From positions 1 through 64,000 of the forward strand of contig DATKQG010000096.1 in the NCBI GenBank assembly GCA_035532835.1: a stretch of 64,000 nucleotides of DNA. Direction: 5' to 3'. This stretch comes from Candidatus Dormiibacterota bacterium. GTDB taxonomy: Bacteria > Vulcanimicrobiota > Vulcanimicrobiia > Vulcanimicrobiales > Vulcanimicrobiaceae. The notes beneath the pieces are model-generated. The model was not told the DNA's origin. It saw nothing but the letters and a program-made list of their open reading frames with translations, and did not search any database. Of this stretch, positions 27,314 through 36,411 are shown piece by piece. How positions within the stretch are numbered: position 1 is the stretch's first letter; each line of letters starts with the position of its first letter. The translations under genes were made by a program, and so were the position numbers.

Positions 27314-28039
27314 GTGCGCATTTATCACACCTCCGATCTGCACGACCATCGTGGTTTCGGGCCGCGGCTCGCCGAATTGCGCGCCGCGCAACCCGGCCTG
27401 CTCTTCGATTGCGGCGATTCGCTGCGCGGTAGCCAAACGGTGTACTATGCGAACGAGCCGATTATCGGCGAGATCGACGCCGCCGGGTATATGGCGCAAG
27501 CGATCGGCAACCGCGAGTTCCACTACCTCTTTCCGCTGCTGCGCGCGCGCGCGCGGAAGATGCAGCATCCCCTCATCTGCAGTAATTTGCTCGACACCAA
27601 AGGTCGCGATCTCCCGTTTTTGCGCGCTCTAACCTTCGATGAAGCGGGAACGCGCGTTCATCTGCTTGGAACGCTGATCATGCAGTATCCGGTGGGCAGC
27701 CCGTTCGAACGGATCTTCGGCTGGCGGTTCCTAGACCCGTGGGACGCCATCGAGCCGTATGCGAGCGCGCTGCCGGAAGGCGATCTGTTGATCGTGCTCT
27801 CGCACATCGGGCTTGCGCTCGACCGCAAACTCGCCGAGCGCGTGCCGCGCATCGACCTCATCTTAGGCGGCCACAGTCACGATACGCTCGCGCAGCCGGA
27901 ATACGTCGGCGACGTCCCGATCGTGCATGCCGGGCCGTACGGGCGCTACGTCTCGCGCACGCAACTGCAGTACGATCCCGTCCGGGCGCGGCATACGATC
28001 GACGCATTCGAACTCGTGCCGTTGCTGCCGGCTTCGTGA
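27314..28039 (+). CDS. Metallophosphatase (calcineurin-like, 5'-nucleotidase/UshA-type core)
   Basis: 241 residues, GTG start 3 nt after lpxB. Metal ligand motifs are in order: HTSDLHDH, FDCGDSLRGS, GNREFHY, VLSHIGLALD, LGGHSHDTL, HAGPYGRY. No signal peptide is visible, so it is likely cytoplasmic, unlike secreted UshA. Its place inside the lipid A operon between lpxB and an LpxB paralogue, with no lpxH or lpxI seen nearby, makes it a candidate for the UDP-diacylglucosamine pyrophosphatase step; this is inference from context. Confidence 0.8.
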   Translation: MRIYHTSDLHDHRGFGPRLAELRAAQPGLLFDCGDSLRGSQTVYYANEPIIGEIDAAGYMAQAIGNREFHYLFPLLRARARKMQHPLICSNLLDTKGRDLPFLRALTFDEAGTRVHLLGTLIMQYPVGSPFERIFGWRFLDPWDAIEPYASALPEGDLLIVLSHIGLALDRKLAERVPRIDLILGGHSHDTLAQPEYVGDVPIVHAGPYGRYVSRTQLQYDPVRARHTIDAFELVPLLPAS

Positions 28040-29199
28040 CGCGCGTTCTTTTCGTAAGTAACGGGCACGGCGAGGCGGCGATTGCCGACCGCCTCGCGTT
28101 CGAGCTGCAACGATTGCGCCCGCAGACGACGTGCGATCATTTGGCGCTCGTGGGCGAAGGGCGATCGCGCTCGATGCGCGAGGTGGGCCCGCAACGCAGC
28201 CTCCCAAGCGGCGGCATCGTCGCGATGGGCAACGTGAGAAATATCGTGCGCGACGTTCGCGGCGGGCTCGTCGGCCTCACGCTCGCCCAGCATCGTTTTC
28301 TGCGGCAGGCGCGATCGGAGTACGACGCGTGCGTCGCCATCGGCGACGTTTTCGCGTTGCTGATGACGCTTGCGACGCATCTGCCGACGGCCTATGTCGG
28401 CACCGCCAAAAGCGTGTTGGTCGCGCCGTACGGGAGAATGGAAGAACGCGTGCTGCGCCGCGCGCGTGTGATCTTCGTGCGCGATGCGGCTACCGCGGAG
28501 CGCTTGCGCGCGCACGGCGTCGCCGCGCGAGCGCCCGGCAACGTGATCGTCGATCTTTACGGCGATGCCGACCCGCAGGCCGGGCTACGCGCGTTGGCCG
28601 GGTTCGATCCCGCGCTCGCATTGGTGCCGGGAAGCCGCACGAGCGCGTACGACGACGCGGCTTTTCTGTTACGCGTGGTCGACGCGTGCGCTGCCGAATA
28701 TCCCTCCTTGGGCGGCGCGTTATCGATCGCTTCGACGCTGACGGCGCAGGGTTTCATCGAGCGTTTGCGAGCCGATGGTTGGCAGATCGATCTTTGCGAC
28801 GACGACGCGGTGCCGTTCTCGGTTATGCGCGAGGGCCGGGTGGTCGCGCGCGCGTTTCGCGGCCCGCTCGGCGCGCTGTTCGGCAACGTGACGGCGGTGA
28901 TCGGGCAAGCGGGGACCGCCAACGAAGCCGCCGCTGCGGCCGGGATACCGGTTGTGGCCTTCGAACTCGGGGACGATCGCAAGACCGCCTGGTACCGGAT
29001 GCGTCAGCACGGCCTGCTGGGCGAAGCGTTGCAGATTCTTCCGGGCGATGTGCCGCGGGCGGCCGCGGGCCTTCGCGCCCTTCTCGACGACCCGGCGATG
29101 CGCGAGCGCATGGGCGCGATCGGCCGGGAGCGGATGGGCGGCCCCGGCGGCGCGCGCGCGATTGCGGAGTGCATCGCGGAGTTGCTCGATGTTGGCTAA
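28036..29199 (+). CDS. LpxB-related glycosyltransferase-like protein
   Basis: 387 residues from GTG 28036 (GTGA overlap with the previous stop). It opens VLFVSNGHGEAAIADRLAFE and has the LpxB/MurG-like C-terminal donor site ALVPGSRTSAYDD and AVIGQAGTANEAAAAAGIPV. This fits the family annotated as lipid-A-disaccharide synthase-related, found beside lpxB in cyanobacteria and other diderms; its substrate is unknown. It could add a second sugar or lipid-linked modification. Confidence 0.78.
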   Translation: MTRVLFVSNGHGEAAIADRLAFELQRLRPQTTCDHLALVGEGRSRSMREVGPQRSLPSGGIVAMGNVRNIVRDVRGGLVGLTLAQHRFLRQARSEYDACVAIGDVFALLMTLATHLPTAYVGTAKSVLVAPYGRMEERVLRRARVIFVRDAATAERLRAHGVAARAPGNVIVDLYGDADPQAGLRALAGFDPALALVPGSRTSAYDDAAFLLRVVDACAAEYPSLGGALSIASTLTAQGFIERLRADGWQIDLCDDDAVPFSVMREGRVVARAFRGPLGALFGNVTAVIGQAGTANEAAAAAGIPVVAFELGDDRKTAWYRMRQHGLLGEALQILPGDVPRAAAGLRALLDDPAMRERMGAIGRERMGGPGGARAIAECIAELLDVG

Positions 29200-30415
29200 A
29201 TGGGCGCGCGGCATGCCGGCCGGTCTTGCGTTCGCACAGGCATGCGTGCCGTTTTTCCCCGCGTTCATCACGCTGACGACGGTGACGTTCCCGGGCATTT
29301 CGATCGTTCCGCCGCGGGTGGCGTGGGGGTTGCTGGCCGCGATGGGCATCCTCGCACTCTATGCCACGGTGATGGTGCTCGCCCCACCTCGGCGAGGCTC
29401 GCCGATCGGCATCCCGATGTGGTCGTGGGTGGCGGCCTCGATGCTCGCAGCGCTGTTGGGCTTCAACCCGCACGACGGGGTGCTGTTCATCGGAATTTTT
29501 GCCCTGGGCGCGGTATGGCACAGCGCGATCGTGCGCTATTACACCTATCCGGGAGCCGCGCGCGCGATTGCTTGGGCCTTCATGCTATCGGGCGCCCTCG
29601 CATCGGCAGCCGCGATTGGGATGGTCCTCACGCGGCTCCCTTCGGCCCAATACACGATTGGAAACGGGCGAGCGATCGGCACCTTCGTGTTGCCGGGCGA
29701 ACTCGCGGGATACCTCATCGTCCTTCTGCCGATCGCCTATGCGATCGCCCGCATTACGCGCGAGCGCGCCTTACGCATTGCTGCGTTAGCGGCTCTCGCT
29801 CTGGGCCTGGTGGCGATGGTGCTGAGCTTCTCGCGGACCGGCTGGGTGGGCCTCGCCGCCGCGGCCGCCTTCCTGATCGTGGTTAGGGCGCGGCACGCGC
29901 GCCAAGGGGCGCTATGGGCGGTTGCGGTCGTCGGTGCCGTGCTGGCGGCGGTGCTGCTGGCGTTCAACATGCACCACAACCCGAGCGAAAATTATACGCG
30001 CCTCTCGATCTGGCAGGCGGCGATCCAGATCATCGATCGCTTTCCGCTGACGGGCGTCGGGCCGTTCGGCTTCTCCAAACTCTATGCGGTCGTGAGGCTG
30101 CCCGACGGCGATGCGACCGCTTTTCACGCCCACAGCGTGTATTTGACGTTTTTGGCCGAGCTGGGAATCGTCGGCTTCGGCGCGTTCGTCTGGACGTGGT
30201 GGAGCTTTGCGATCGCGTTGCGGGATGCCGTTCGTGAGGCATCCGCGGATGCGGCGTTCCTCGCGCTTGCGATTGCAGCGGGACTAATGGGAACGCTCGT
30301 GCAAGGGCTGATCGACGTTGTGAGTGTTGTGATCTTTGGCTTGTGGCTCCCCACCTTGGCGTATGCGCTGGTCGCTGCTCGCCACGGATTGATGGAGCGC
30401 GCCGATGGGCCGTGA
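29189..30415 (+). CDS. O-antigen ligase/polymerase-like membrane protein (Wzy_C)
   Basis: 408 residues from ATG 29189, overlapping the previous gene by 11 nt. About ten transmembrane helices with a periplasmic loop (about 255-310) containing YTRLSIWQAAIQIIDRFPLTGVGPFGF and FHAHSVYLTFLAELG, the Wzy_C/WaaL signature region. Likely transfers or polymerises glycans in the periplasm. Encoded between lipid A and Lpt genes, in keeping with LPS assembly. Confidence 0.83.
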   Translation: MLAKWARGMPAGLAFAQACVPFFPAFITLTTVTFPGISIVPPRVAWGLLAAMGILALYATVMVLAPPRRGSPIGIPMWSWVAASMLAALLGFNPHDGVLFIGIFALGAVWHSAIVRYYTYPGAARAIAWAFMLSGALASAAAIGMVLTRLPSAQYTIGNGRAIGTFVLPGELAGYLIVLLPIAYAIARITRERALRIAALAALALGLVAMVLSFSRTGWVGLAAAAAFLIVVRARHARQGALWAVAVVGAVLAAVLLAFNMHHNPSENYTRLSIWQAAIQIIDRFPLTGVGPFGFSKLYAVVRLPDGDATAFHAHSVYLTFLAELGIVGFGAFVWTWWSFAIALRDAVREASADAAFLALAIAAGLMGTLVQGLIDVVSVVIFGLWLPTLAYALVAARHGLMERADGP

Positions 30416-30956
30416 GCGCTCGCGCGCGTTGGCCGCCGCGCTTCTAGCCGGCCTGCTGGCCGCATGTACGCCTCTGGCCCCGAAGAACCAGCCGGTCGCA
30501 AACCCCACCCCCACGCCCAGCCCGTCGCTGCCTCCGCTCAAATTTACCGGTCGCGGGACCGCCACGCAACCCGTACGGATGATCCAGCAAAAAAGCAACC
30601 GCAAGCAGTACGAATTGACGGCCCGCTCCTACGAGAGCACCGGCACCCAAGGGAGTGCTCGCGCCACGCTGCACCAAGTACACGTAACCTTTTACGATGC
30701 CGACGGTTCGACGTTGGTGGCTTCGGCACCGAACGCGCTCGTCGATCAGGCAGCCAAGACGGTGACGTTAATCGGCGGCGTGCGCGCGACCAGCAGTGCG
30801 GGCATGACCCTCGCATGCGATACCCTCACCTACTCCGCGCGCGACGAGATGATCCACGGGGTCGGTCACGTTGTAGCTCACGGCCCCAACGGCTTAGATG
30901 CAAGCGGCAATCGCATCGATTCCAACATCTCGCTCACCCGTACACGGATGCAATGA
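30405..30956 (+). CDS. lptC: LptC-like LPS export protein, predicted lipoprotein
   Basis: 183 residues. N-terminal LAAALLAGLLAACTPLAP is a lipobox with Cys at 21, followed by a Pro/Thr linker and a beta-jellyroll OstA/LptC-like region (YELTARSYEST, ATLHQVHVTFYDADGSTLV, VTLIGGVRATSSAGMTLACD). LptC normally has an inner-membrane helix rather than a lipid anchor. It overlaps lptB by 4 nt (ATGA). LptA could be the alternative identity, since the fold is shared. Confidence 0.78.
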   Translation: MGRERSRALAAALLAGLLAACTPLAPKNQPVANPTPTPSPSLPPLKFTGRGTATQPVRMIQQKSNRKQYELTARSYESTGTQGSARATLHQVHVTFYDADGSTLVASAPNALVDQAAKTVTLIGGVRATSSAGMTLACDTLTYSARDEMIHGVGHVVAHGPNGLDASGNRIDSNISLTRTRMQ

Positions 30957-31696
30957 ACGAAAACAGCACGATTAAAATACGCGGTCTGGTCAAAAAATAC
31001 GGCGAGCGCAGCGTCGTCGAAGGCGTCAGTGCCGAAGTGCATACCGGCGAAGTGGTCGGCTTGCTCGGCCCCAACGGCGCGGGCAAAACGACGACGTTCT
31101 ATATGGTCGTAGGGCTGATAAAGCCGGACGGCGGCAACGTGGTGTTGGAGCGAGGGGGCAAAGAGGTCGATCTTTCGGGGCGCCCGATGTACGAGCGCGC
31201 TCGCAACGGGATCGGGTACCTTGCCCAGGAGAATTCGATCTTTCGCAAGCTCTCGGTAGGCGATAATATCCGCCTTATTTGGGAGCAAAACGGCGTCCCG
31301 CGGGACGAACAAGAGCGCCGCCTGCCGGCATTGCTGGAAGAGTTTGGGCTGCGGGCGTTCGTCGATGCGCGCGGCGATTCGCTCTCCGGCGGCGAACGCC
31401 GCCGCGTCGAAATTGCGCGCGCGATCGCGACCGAGCCCGAGTTCTTACTCCTGGACGAGCCGTTCACGGGTATCGATCCGATCGCCGTCGCGGATATTCA
31501 AGCGATGATCCGTCAACTGCGCGACCGCGGTATCGGCGTGCTCATTACCGATCACCAAGTGCGCGAGACCCTCGCCATCGTCGACCGTGCGTATATCATG
31601 AATAACGGACGCATCGAAGTCTCCGGCACGGCGCAGAACGTTCTCGATTCGCCGATTGCGCGCAAGTTTTACTTGGGCGAAGGATTCCGCCTGTAG
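30953..31696 (+). CDS. lptB: LPS export ABC transporter ATP-binding protein LptB
   Basis: 247 residues from ATG 30953. Walker A LLGPNGAGKTTTFYM, signature LSGGERRRVEIARA, Walker B EFLLLDEPFTGIDPIAV, switch His in LITDHQVRETL. It also keeps LptB-type residues such as IGYLAQENSIFRKLSV. Powers LPS extraction with LptF/G-type permeases; it is directly coupled to the permease (TAGTG). Confidence 0.97.
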   Translation: MNENSTIKIRGLVKKYGERSVVEGVSAEVHTGEVVGLLGPNGAGKTTTFYMVVGLIKPDGGNVVLERGGKEVDLSGRPMYERARNGIGYLAQENSIFRKLSVGDNIRLIWEQNGVPRDEQERRLPALLEEFGLRAFVDARGDSLSGGERRRVEIARAIATEPEFLLLDEPFTGIDPIAVADIQAMIRQLRDRGIGVLITDHQVRETLAIVDRAYIMNNGRIEVSGTAQNVLDSPIARKFYLGEGFRL

Positions 31697-32826
31697 TGCT
31701 TTGGAAGCGAATTCGGCGAACGCTGCGCCCCTCGATCCTGGATCGTTATCTCCTCGAAGAACTGGCGGGGCCGTTCGGCTTCGGCCTTTCCGCGTTCACG
31801 CTGATCTTTGCGGCGACGCAGATTCTGGCGATCGGCCGGATCGTCTCGTCCGACCACGCGCCGCTATGGGCGGCCATCGAACTCTTTTTATGGAATCTCC
31901 CGGGCGAAGTCGTGCTGGTCATTCCCATGGCCCTGCTGCTCGGCACGTTGCTCGCGATTCAACGCCTCTCGGGCGAGAGCGAGATCACGGCGATGAAGGC
32001 CGGCGGCATCACCTTCATGCGTATCGTCGTGCCGCTGCTCTTCGCGGGCTTCGCGTTGTCGTTCGTGACGTACGTCTTGCAAGAGGTCGTGGTGCCGTTC
32101 GCTCAAGACCGCGTTACCGAGATCGAAGATACGGTGATCAGCCACACCAGCGCTTTTAGCCGCGATCTCACCGTATCGGCGCCGCTGCCCGGCGGTGGCC
32201 GGCAAATCACCATCGCGACGGCGTACGAGCCGCATTCGCAGGCGTTGCTTCACGTTACCCTGATCCAATACGATCGCAACAACCATCCCACGCAGATCGT
32301 GTTCGCCGATCGCGCCGATTTCACGAGCGATCGCTGGACGCTCGATAACGCCAGCGTCTACCGCTTCAATCCCGATGGCACGACGCTCTCCGAGCCCAAC
32401 GTTCCTCAGCAGCAGGTCGAACTGGGTGAGAAGCCAACCGACATCGTCAAGCGCTTGAGCCAGAACAATCCGGAGGCTATGAGCCGAACGCAGATTGCCG
32501 ATATCGTGCGCAGCGGTCAATTAACGCAGACCGAGCAACGCAAGTACGTGGCCACGTATTGGGAGAAATTGGCGCGTCCGTTCGCGTGCTTCGTTTTCGT
32601 TTTGATCGCGGTGCCGTTCGGCGTACGCTCGATGCGCGGCGGCGGGAGCACGAGCCTGGGGTTTGGTTTAGCCGTCGGCATAGCATTCATCTACTACGTC
32701 GTGATGACGATCTTTTCGTACATCGGTGAATCGTACGCGGGACTGACCTTTATCTCGGCCTGGATGCCGAACCTGATCTTCACCGGCATCGGTCTCGCGC
32801 GATTGCGCCGAGCGGCGACGAGGTAG
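31696..32826 (+). CDS. LptF/LptG-family (YjgP/YjgQ) LPS export permease
   Basis: 376 residues from GTG 31696. Three N-terminal transmembrane segments (starting after SILDRYLLEELAGPFGFGLS), a periplasmic beta-jellyroll (about 125-270) and three C-terminal segments (ARPFACFVFVLIAVPFGVRS, LAVGIAFIYYVVMTIFSYIG). Only one such permease is encoded here, whereas E. coli uses an LptF/LptG heterodimer. It may form a homodimer or pair with a gene elsewhere. Confidence 0.9.
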   Translation: MLWKRIRRTLRPSILDRYLLEELAGPFGFGLSAFTLIFAATQILAIGRIVSSDHAPLWAAIELFLWNLPGEVVLVIPMALLLGTLLAIQRLSGESEITAMKAGGITFMRIVVPLLFAGFALSFVTYVLQEVVVPFAQDRVTEIEDTVISHTSAFSRDLTVSAPLPGGGRQITIATAYEPHSQALLHVTLIQYDRNNHPTQIVFADRADFTSDRWTLDNASVYRFNPDGTTLSEPNVPQQQVELGEKPTDIVKRLSQNNPEAMSRTQIADIVRSGQLTQTEQRKYVATYWEKLARPFACFVFVLIAVPFGVRSMRGGGSTSLGFGLAVGIAFIYYVVMTIFSYIGESYAGLTFISAWMPNLIFTGIGLARLRRAATR

Positions 32827-32828
32827 AC

Positions 32829-33794
32829 GTGGCGATGACGTTCGTCGATTTCGTCCGCGGCATGGGCACGCTACTCTTCATCATGGTGGTGGCGGGCGGC
32901 GTAGCATACGTGGGCGATCGCGTAGGCCATCAAGTCGGCCGCCGCCGCCTGACGCTCTTCGGCATTCGCCCGCGCTATACGTCCACGATCGTCGCGATCG
33001 GCACCGGAATGCTCATCTCGCTCGTCGTGACGGTCGGCGCGATTCTCGCTTCGCAACAAGTGAAAACCGCGTTTTTCCACTTGAGCGCGCTCAACACGGA
33101 GATTGCGACGCTGCAGGCGCGCCAAAGCGAACTCGAGCAGAAGGTGAATACCGGGCGATTGGTTTACCCAACCGAGGCGCTCATGGTTCCCTCGTATCTC
33201 ATCATCCATCAGGGTGACAGCCAAGCGACGCGCTTTAAGGAACTCAAGGCGTATTACCTCAAAGCGGTCGAGTTCATGAACGCGACGTACCCGCCGCTCG
33301 GGCTCAAGCGTTACACAATCCCCGCCGACATCGATCAAAAATTAAAAAAAGACGTCCTCGATTCGCCGGTGATGATCGCCGGGCTCAATCAAAACAACAT
33401 GTTGCTCACCGTGGGATCGGCGCAGAATCTTTTCGTCAACGATCCGATCCACTTCGTGATCAACGCGACGCCGGACGCGCGCCGCTTCATCAAAGGCCAG
33501 CCGATCGCGTCGATCAAGATTCCCGGCAGCAGCGGCGCTAGCGCCAACATCGCACTCCAAGAAGTGCAGACGCTCGTGGCGAACGCGGCTCGCGCGGTGC
33601 AGATGCCGCCGTATCTCGCGAGGCACGTGCAAGCTCTGCAGATCCTCCCCGATATCGCCCAGATGCAGCAGATGCTGGCAAAACGGGGGACGTATTTTAT
33701 GACGGCCTACGCGGCCGAGGACATTTATCCTCACACCGGCGGTGTGCCCGTGGTCATCGCGCTTTCGCAGATACCGACCCCCGCACCGAAATGA
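32829..33794 (+). CDS. DUF3084 membrane-anchored protein
   Basis: 321 residues, GTG start. Two N-terminal hydrophobic segments (LLFIMVVAGGVAYVGDRVG and a second near 55-75) separated by RRRLTLFGIRPRYTSTI, then a coiled coil (about 80-105) and a soluble domain. The front matches DUF3084, seen in cyanobacteria and Deinococcota next to a RuvC-like gene, exactly as here. Function unknown. Confidence 0.8.
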   Translation: MAMTFVDFVRGMGTLLFIMVVAGGVAYVGDRVGHQVGRRRLTLFGIRPRYTSTIVAIGTGMLISLVVTVGAILASQQVKTAFFHLSALNTEIATLQARQSELEQKVNTGRLVYPTEALMVPSYLIIHQGDSQATRFKELKAYYLKAVEFMNATYPPLGLKRYTIPADIDQKLKKDVLDSPVMIAGLNQNNMLLTVGSAQNLFVNDPIHFVINATPDARRFIKGQPIASIKIPGSSGASANIALQEVQTLVANAARAVQMPPYLARHVQALQILPDIAQMQQMLAKRGTYFMTAYAAEDIYPHTGGVPVVIALSQIPTPAPK

Positions 33795-34204
33795 ACGCGG
33801 TCATCCTAGGGATCGATCCCGGCACGCGCAAGGTTGGTTACGCGTTGATCGATCTCTCGGGCGCGGTGCTAGGACGCGGGATCGAGGAGCCGGAGCGCTT
33901 GCGCGAGCGGCTGCTCGTCGTCACGGGCGGGCATCGAGTGACGGCTATCGCCCTTGGCAAGGGCACCAACGCGCGCGTGGTTCGGGCTGAATTGGCGGCG
34001 ATCGAGGTCCCGATCCACCTGATCGACGAGCGCGCGACCACGCTCGACGCTCGAACCCTGTACTTCGACGATCACCCGCCCCGCGGTTGGCGCCGGTTGA
34101 TCCCGCGCGGGATGCAGTTGCCGCCCTGCCCGATCGACGACTACGCCGCTGTTTTGATCGCTCGCCGGTTATTGGCCGAAGGCCCTCCCGAACGTCTGTC
34201 GTAA
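33791..34204 (+). CDS. RuvC/YqgF-like RNase H-fold protein
   Basis: 137 residues overlapping DUF3084 by 4 nt. N-terminal VILGIDPGTRKVGYALIDLS carries the first catalytic Asp; IHLIDERATTLDA resembles the YqgF Glu motif; CPIDDYAAVLIARRLL supplies the last acidic pair. A nuclease or resolvase fold is clear. Its substrate is unknown, and it is shorter than true RuvC. Last gene of the envelope run. Confidence 0.8.
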   Translation: MNAVILGIDPGTRKVGYALIDLSGAVLGRGIEEPERLRERLLVVTGGHRVTAIALGKGTNARVVRAELAAIEVPIHLIDERATTLDARTLYFDDHPPRGWRRLIPRGMQLPPCPIDDYAAVLIARRLLAEGPPERLS

Positions 34205-34285
34205 TCTGAAACTTCGAGGTTTTTCGACCGATAGATATAGTCCGAGGCGTTCGTAACCTACGAGCGCGCCGGATGAAAGGGGAGC

Positions 34286-35482
34286 ATGCGACGCACGCCG
34301 GGCGTGATAGCGGTTGCAGTGCTGGTAGCAGCACTCTGTTCGCGCGCAACCCAGGCGGCAGGCGTCCCCTCGCTCGCATACTCATCGGATCTTGGCGCCG
34401 GGCTCCTACAGCGAGTTTTCGGCGAAAGCGCGGATGCGCGCTTCGCGCTGGAGGCGCGGTACGGCGACCCGAACGGTGAATCGCTGCTGCGGTCTTATGC
34501 TTTTCACGTGTCCTTGGTGCCGCACCCGGCACTCGCCGCCGCGCTACCGAGCGATCTTCTCTCCGACGCCGCCGAGTTGGCGGCTCGATACGGCCGGCAG
34601 ATTTCGCAATCATTCTCAACCGGAGTTTCGCCCGCATACGAGCCGATCGCGCTCGGCGCGGAGCAGCGCTTCGGCATCTCCCTAGAGACGCCGGCTCCGC
34701 TCGTCGCCGCCTACCAACCGGTTGCGCCGCCGCCGGCTGCCTCGGCCGGTCCGGGAACGTTCGATCTCTCTTTTGGAAGCCGCGACGCGCAAACGGTATC
34801 ACCGATCGTATCGTTCACCCCGATTTTCAGCCCGATCCACGGCTTCGACGCCGGGTTCTCGGGAACGCCGAAAGCGTTGGAGTACGGCAGCGCGCAGTCC
34901 GACGCCGTGAGCGTGCCCGTACCCGTGCGGTTGGGCAACCTTCACGTTCAGACGCGCTTCGAAGGCGCGCAGGTGCAGTCGCCGCAGCTCTCGCTCGACG
35001 AACGCGCTTCCGGCATTGGTGCGAATTTCGACGTACGGGCCGGGAATCGCAACGTAAACGTCGATCTATCGAGCCGCTTCGAACATATGACGCGCAACGC
35101 CGATGCAACGTTTGCGTCGTCGAACTTCGACGGAACCTCGACGCTGCAGCTTCCGGCCGATCGCCCGCCCGTCCTCATTCCGGCCTATGCCGACGTCAGC
35201 AAACGAACGCTATCGACGGGAATCGCGGTGCCCGTGACGCGAAGCCTCACCCTCGGCATGCAGTATGACACGGAGCATCTCCAAGGCGGTTACGGTGTGC
35301 CGGGCCTCTCCAACCTCGATGCGAACAACAACACGTACGGAGCGAAACTCACCTTTGCGCTTCCGCATTCCGCCAGCGCGATCAGCCTCTCAGCGAAGCA
35401 GTATCGCTACCAAGACAATCTCATTCCCACGAACGCGTTCACGCAGACGCGCGCCGACCTCAACTTCACGGTGAAGTTCTAG
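34286..35482 (+). CDS. Predicted outer-membrane beta-barrel protein of unknown function
   Basis: 398 residues with a signal peptide (VIAVAVLVAALCSRATQAAG) and GGGGAG-like ribosome binding site (AAAGGGGAGC) before ATG 34286. The C-terminal half shows alternating polar/hydrophobic strands (VNVDLSSRFEHM, RSLTLGMQYDTEHL, YGAKLTFALP) and ends RADLNFTVKF with a terminal Phe, the barrel assembly signal. No family recognised. Confidence 0.65.
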   Translation: MRRTPGVIAVAVLVAALCSRATQAAGVPSLAYSSDLGAGLLQRVFGESADARFALEARYGDPNGESLLRSYAFHVSLVPHPALAAALPSDLLSDAAELAARYGRQISQSFSTGVSPAYEPIALGAEQRFGISLETPAPLVAAYQPVAPPPAASAGPGTFDLSFGSRDAQTVSPIVSFTPIFSPIHGFDAGFSGTPKALEYGSAQSDAVSVPVPVRLGNLHVQTRFEGAQVQSPQLSLDERASGIGANFDVRAGNRNVNVDLSSRFEHMTRNADATFASSNFDGTSTLQLPADRPPVLIPAYADVSKRTLSTGIAVPVTRSLTLGMQYDTEHLQGGYGVPGLSNLDANNNTYGAKLTFALPHSASAISLSAKQYRYQDNLIPTNAFTQTRADLNFTVKF

Positions 35483-35535
35483 CTTCGTGGCGCGGCTCTC
35501 CGGCTCGTCGAGCCGAGCCCTACGTTAGCGAATCG

Positions 35536-36411
35536 ATGGATCCAGGCTTGACTCGCCGTTATCGGTTACCGAACGGTATTCTTGTCGCGACGCTCGCGGC
35601 CGTGGTGCTCGTGTTTGGAACGATCCAGATCGCTTCGGATGCGCTCTACGCTCGCTCCGCGCAGCCCGGTGCCGTGCCGCGGCACATTCCGTTGGCGCTC
35701 GGAGTCCGCATCTATAAGCTGCTCGACCACGTCGCGCCCGCGAGCTACGTGGAATCGACGCTGGCACGGTACGAGTTGAATGCGGGCAACGTGGCCGGTG
35801 CGGAGCGTTACGCCATTCGTCTTCCGGCATCGCCGGTACGCAACGATCTGCTCGCACGCGTCGCGCTCGCGCGCGGCCATCATCAATTGGCGTTCGAATA
35901 CTTCTTTGCCGCGCCGGATATCGCCGCCGTCCAGCGCGAGATCGCCGAGATCGCGACGCGCGATCCGCAATTGGCCTACCTGTACGAAGCGCGTTTCAAA
36001 GATCGCCTCGTTTCGCTCACCACGCATCCCGATGCCGTGGCCGATGCATACTGGCGCATGGGCGAGCTTGCAACGCAGCAGGCATACCGGCTCCCGGCCG
36101 GCGAGCAACGCCCCTTCCTCGAACGCGGGTTGCGCGATTATCGAACGGCCCTCACGCTCGCGCCGCTCAACATGAACTACGTGTTGTCGAGCGCGAACCA
36201 AGCGCTCTCGTTGGGAGCATATCGCACGGCCGCGCGCATCTTCGAGCACGGCGTCGCCATCGACCCCGCGAGTGCGGATTCGCTCGCCGGCCTCGGCATC
36301 GTCGCTTTGCGCGAGGGCCGCCGCGCTTCGGCGCTCGCATACGCGGCGCGCGCGCGCGCCATCAATCCTAAAGCCTCCGAATTGCTTGGCTTGGAACGAA
36401 TGCTGCGATGA
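35536..36411 (+). CDS. Membrane-anchored TPR-like protein
   Basis: 291 residues. One N-terminal transmembrane helix (ILVATLAAVVLVFGTIQIA) followed by helical repeats; TPR-like units are clearest at 190-285 (RDYRTALTLAPLNMNYVLSS, AARIFEHGVAIDPASADSLA, ALAYAARARAINPKASELLG). Probably exposes a protein-binding solenoid outside the membrane. It overlaps the glycosyltransferase gene by 4 nt, hinting at a shared role in envelope glycan work. Confidence 0.7.
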   Translation: MDPGLTRRYRLPNGILVATLAAVVLVFGTIQIASDALYARSAQPGAVPRHIPLALGVRIYKLLDHVAPASYVESTLARYELNAGNVAGAERYAIRLPASPVRNDLLARVALARGHHQLAFEYFFAAPDIAAVQREIAEIATRDPQLAYLYEARFKDRLVSLTTHPDAVADAYWRMGELATQQAYRLPAGEQRPFLERGLRDYRTALTLAPLNMNYVLSSANQALSLGAYRTAARIFEHGVAIDPASADSLAGLGIVALREGRRASALAYAARARAINPKASELLGLERMLR

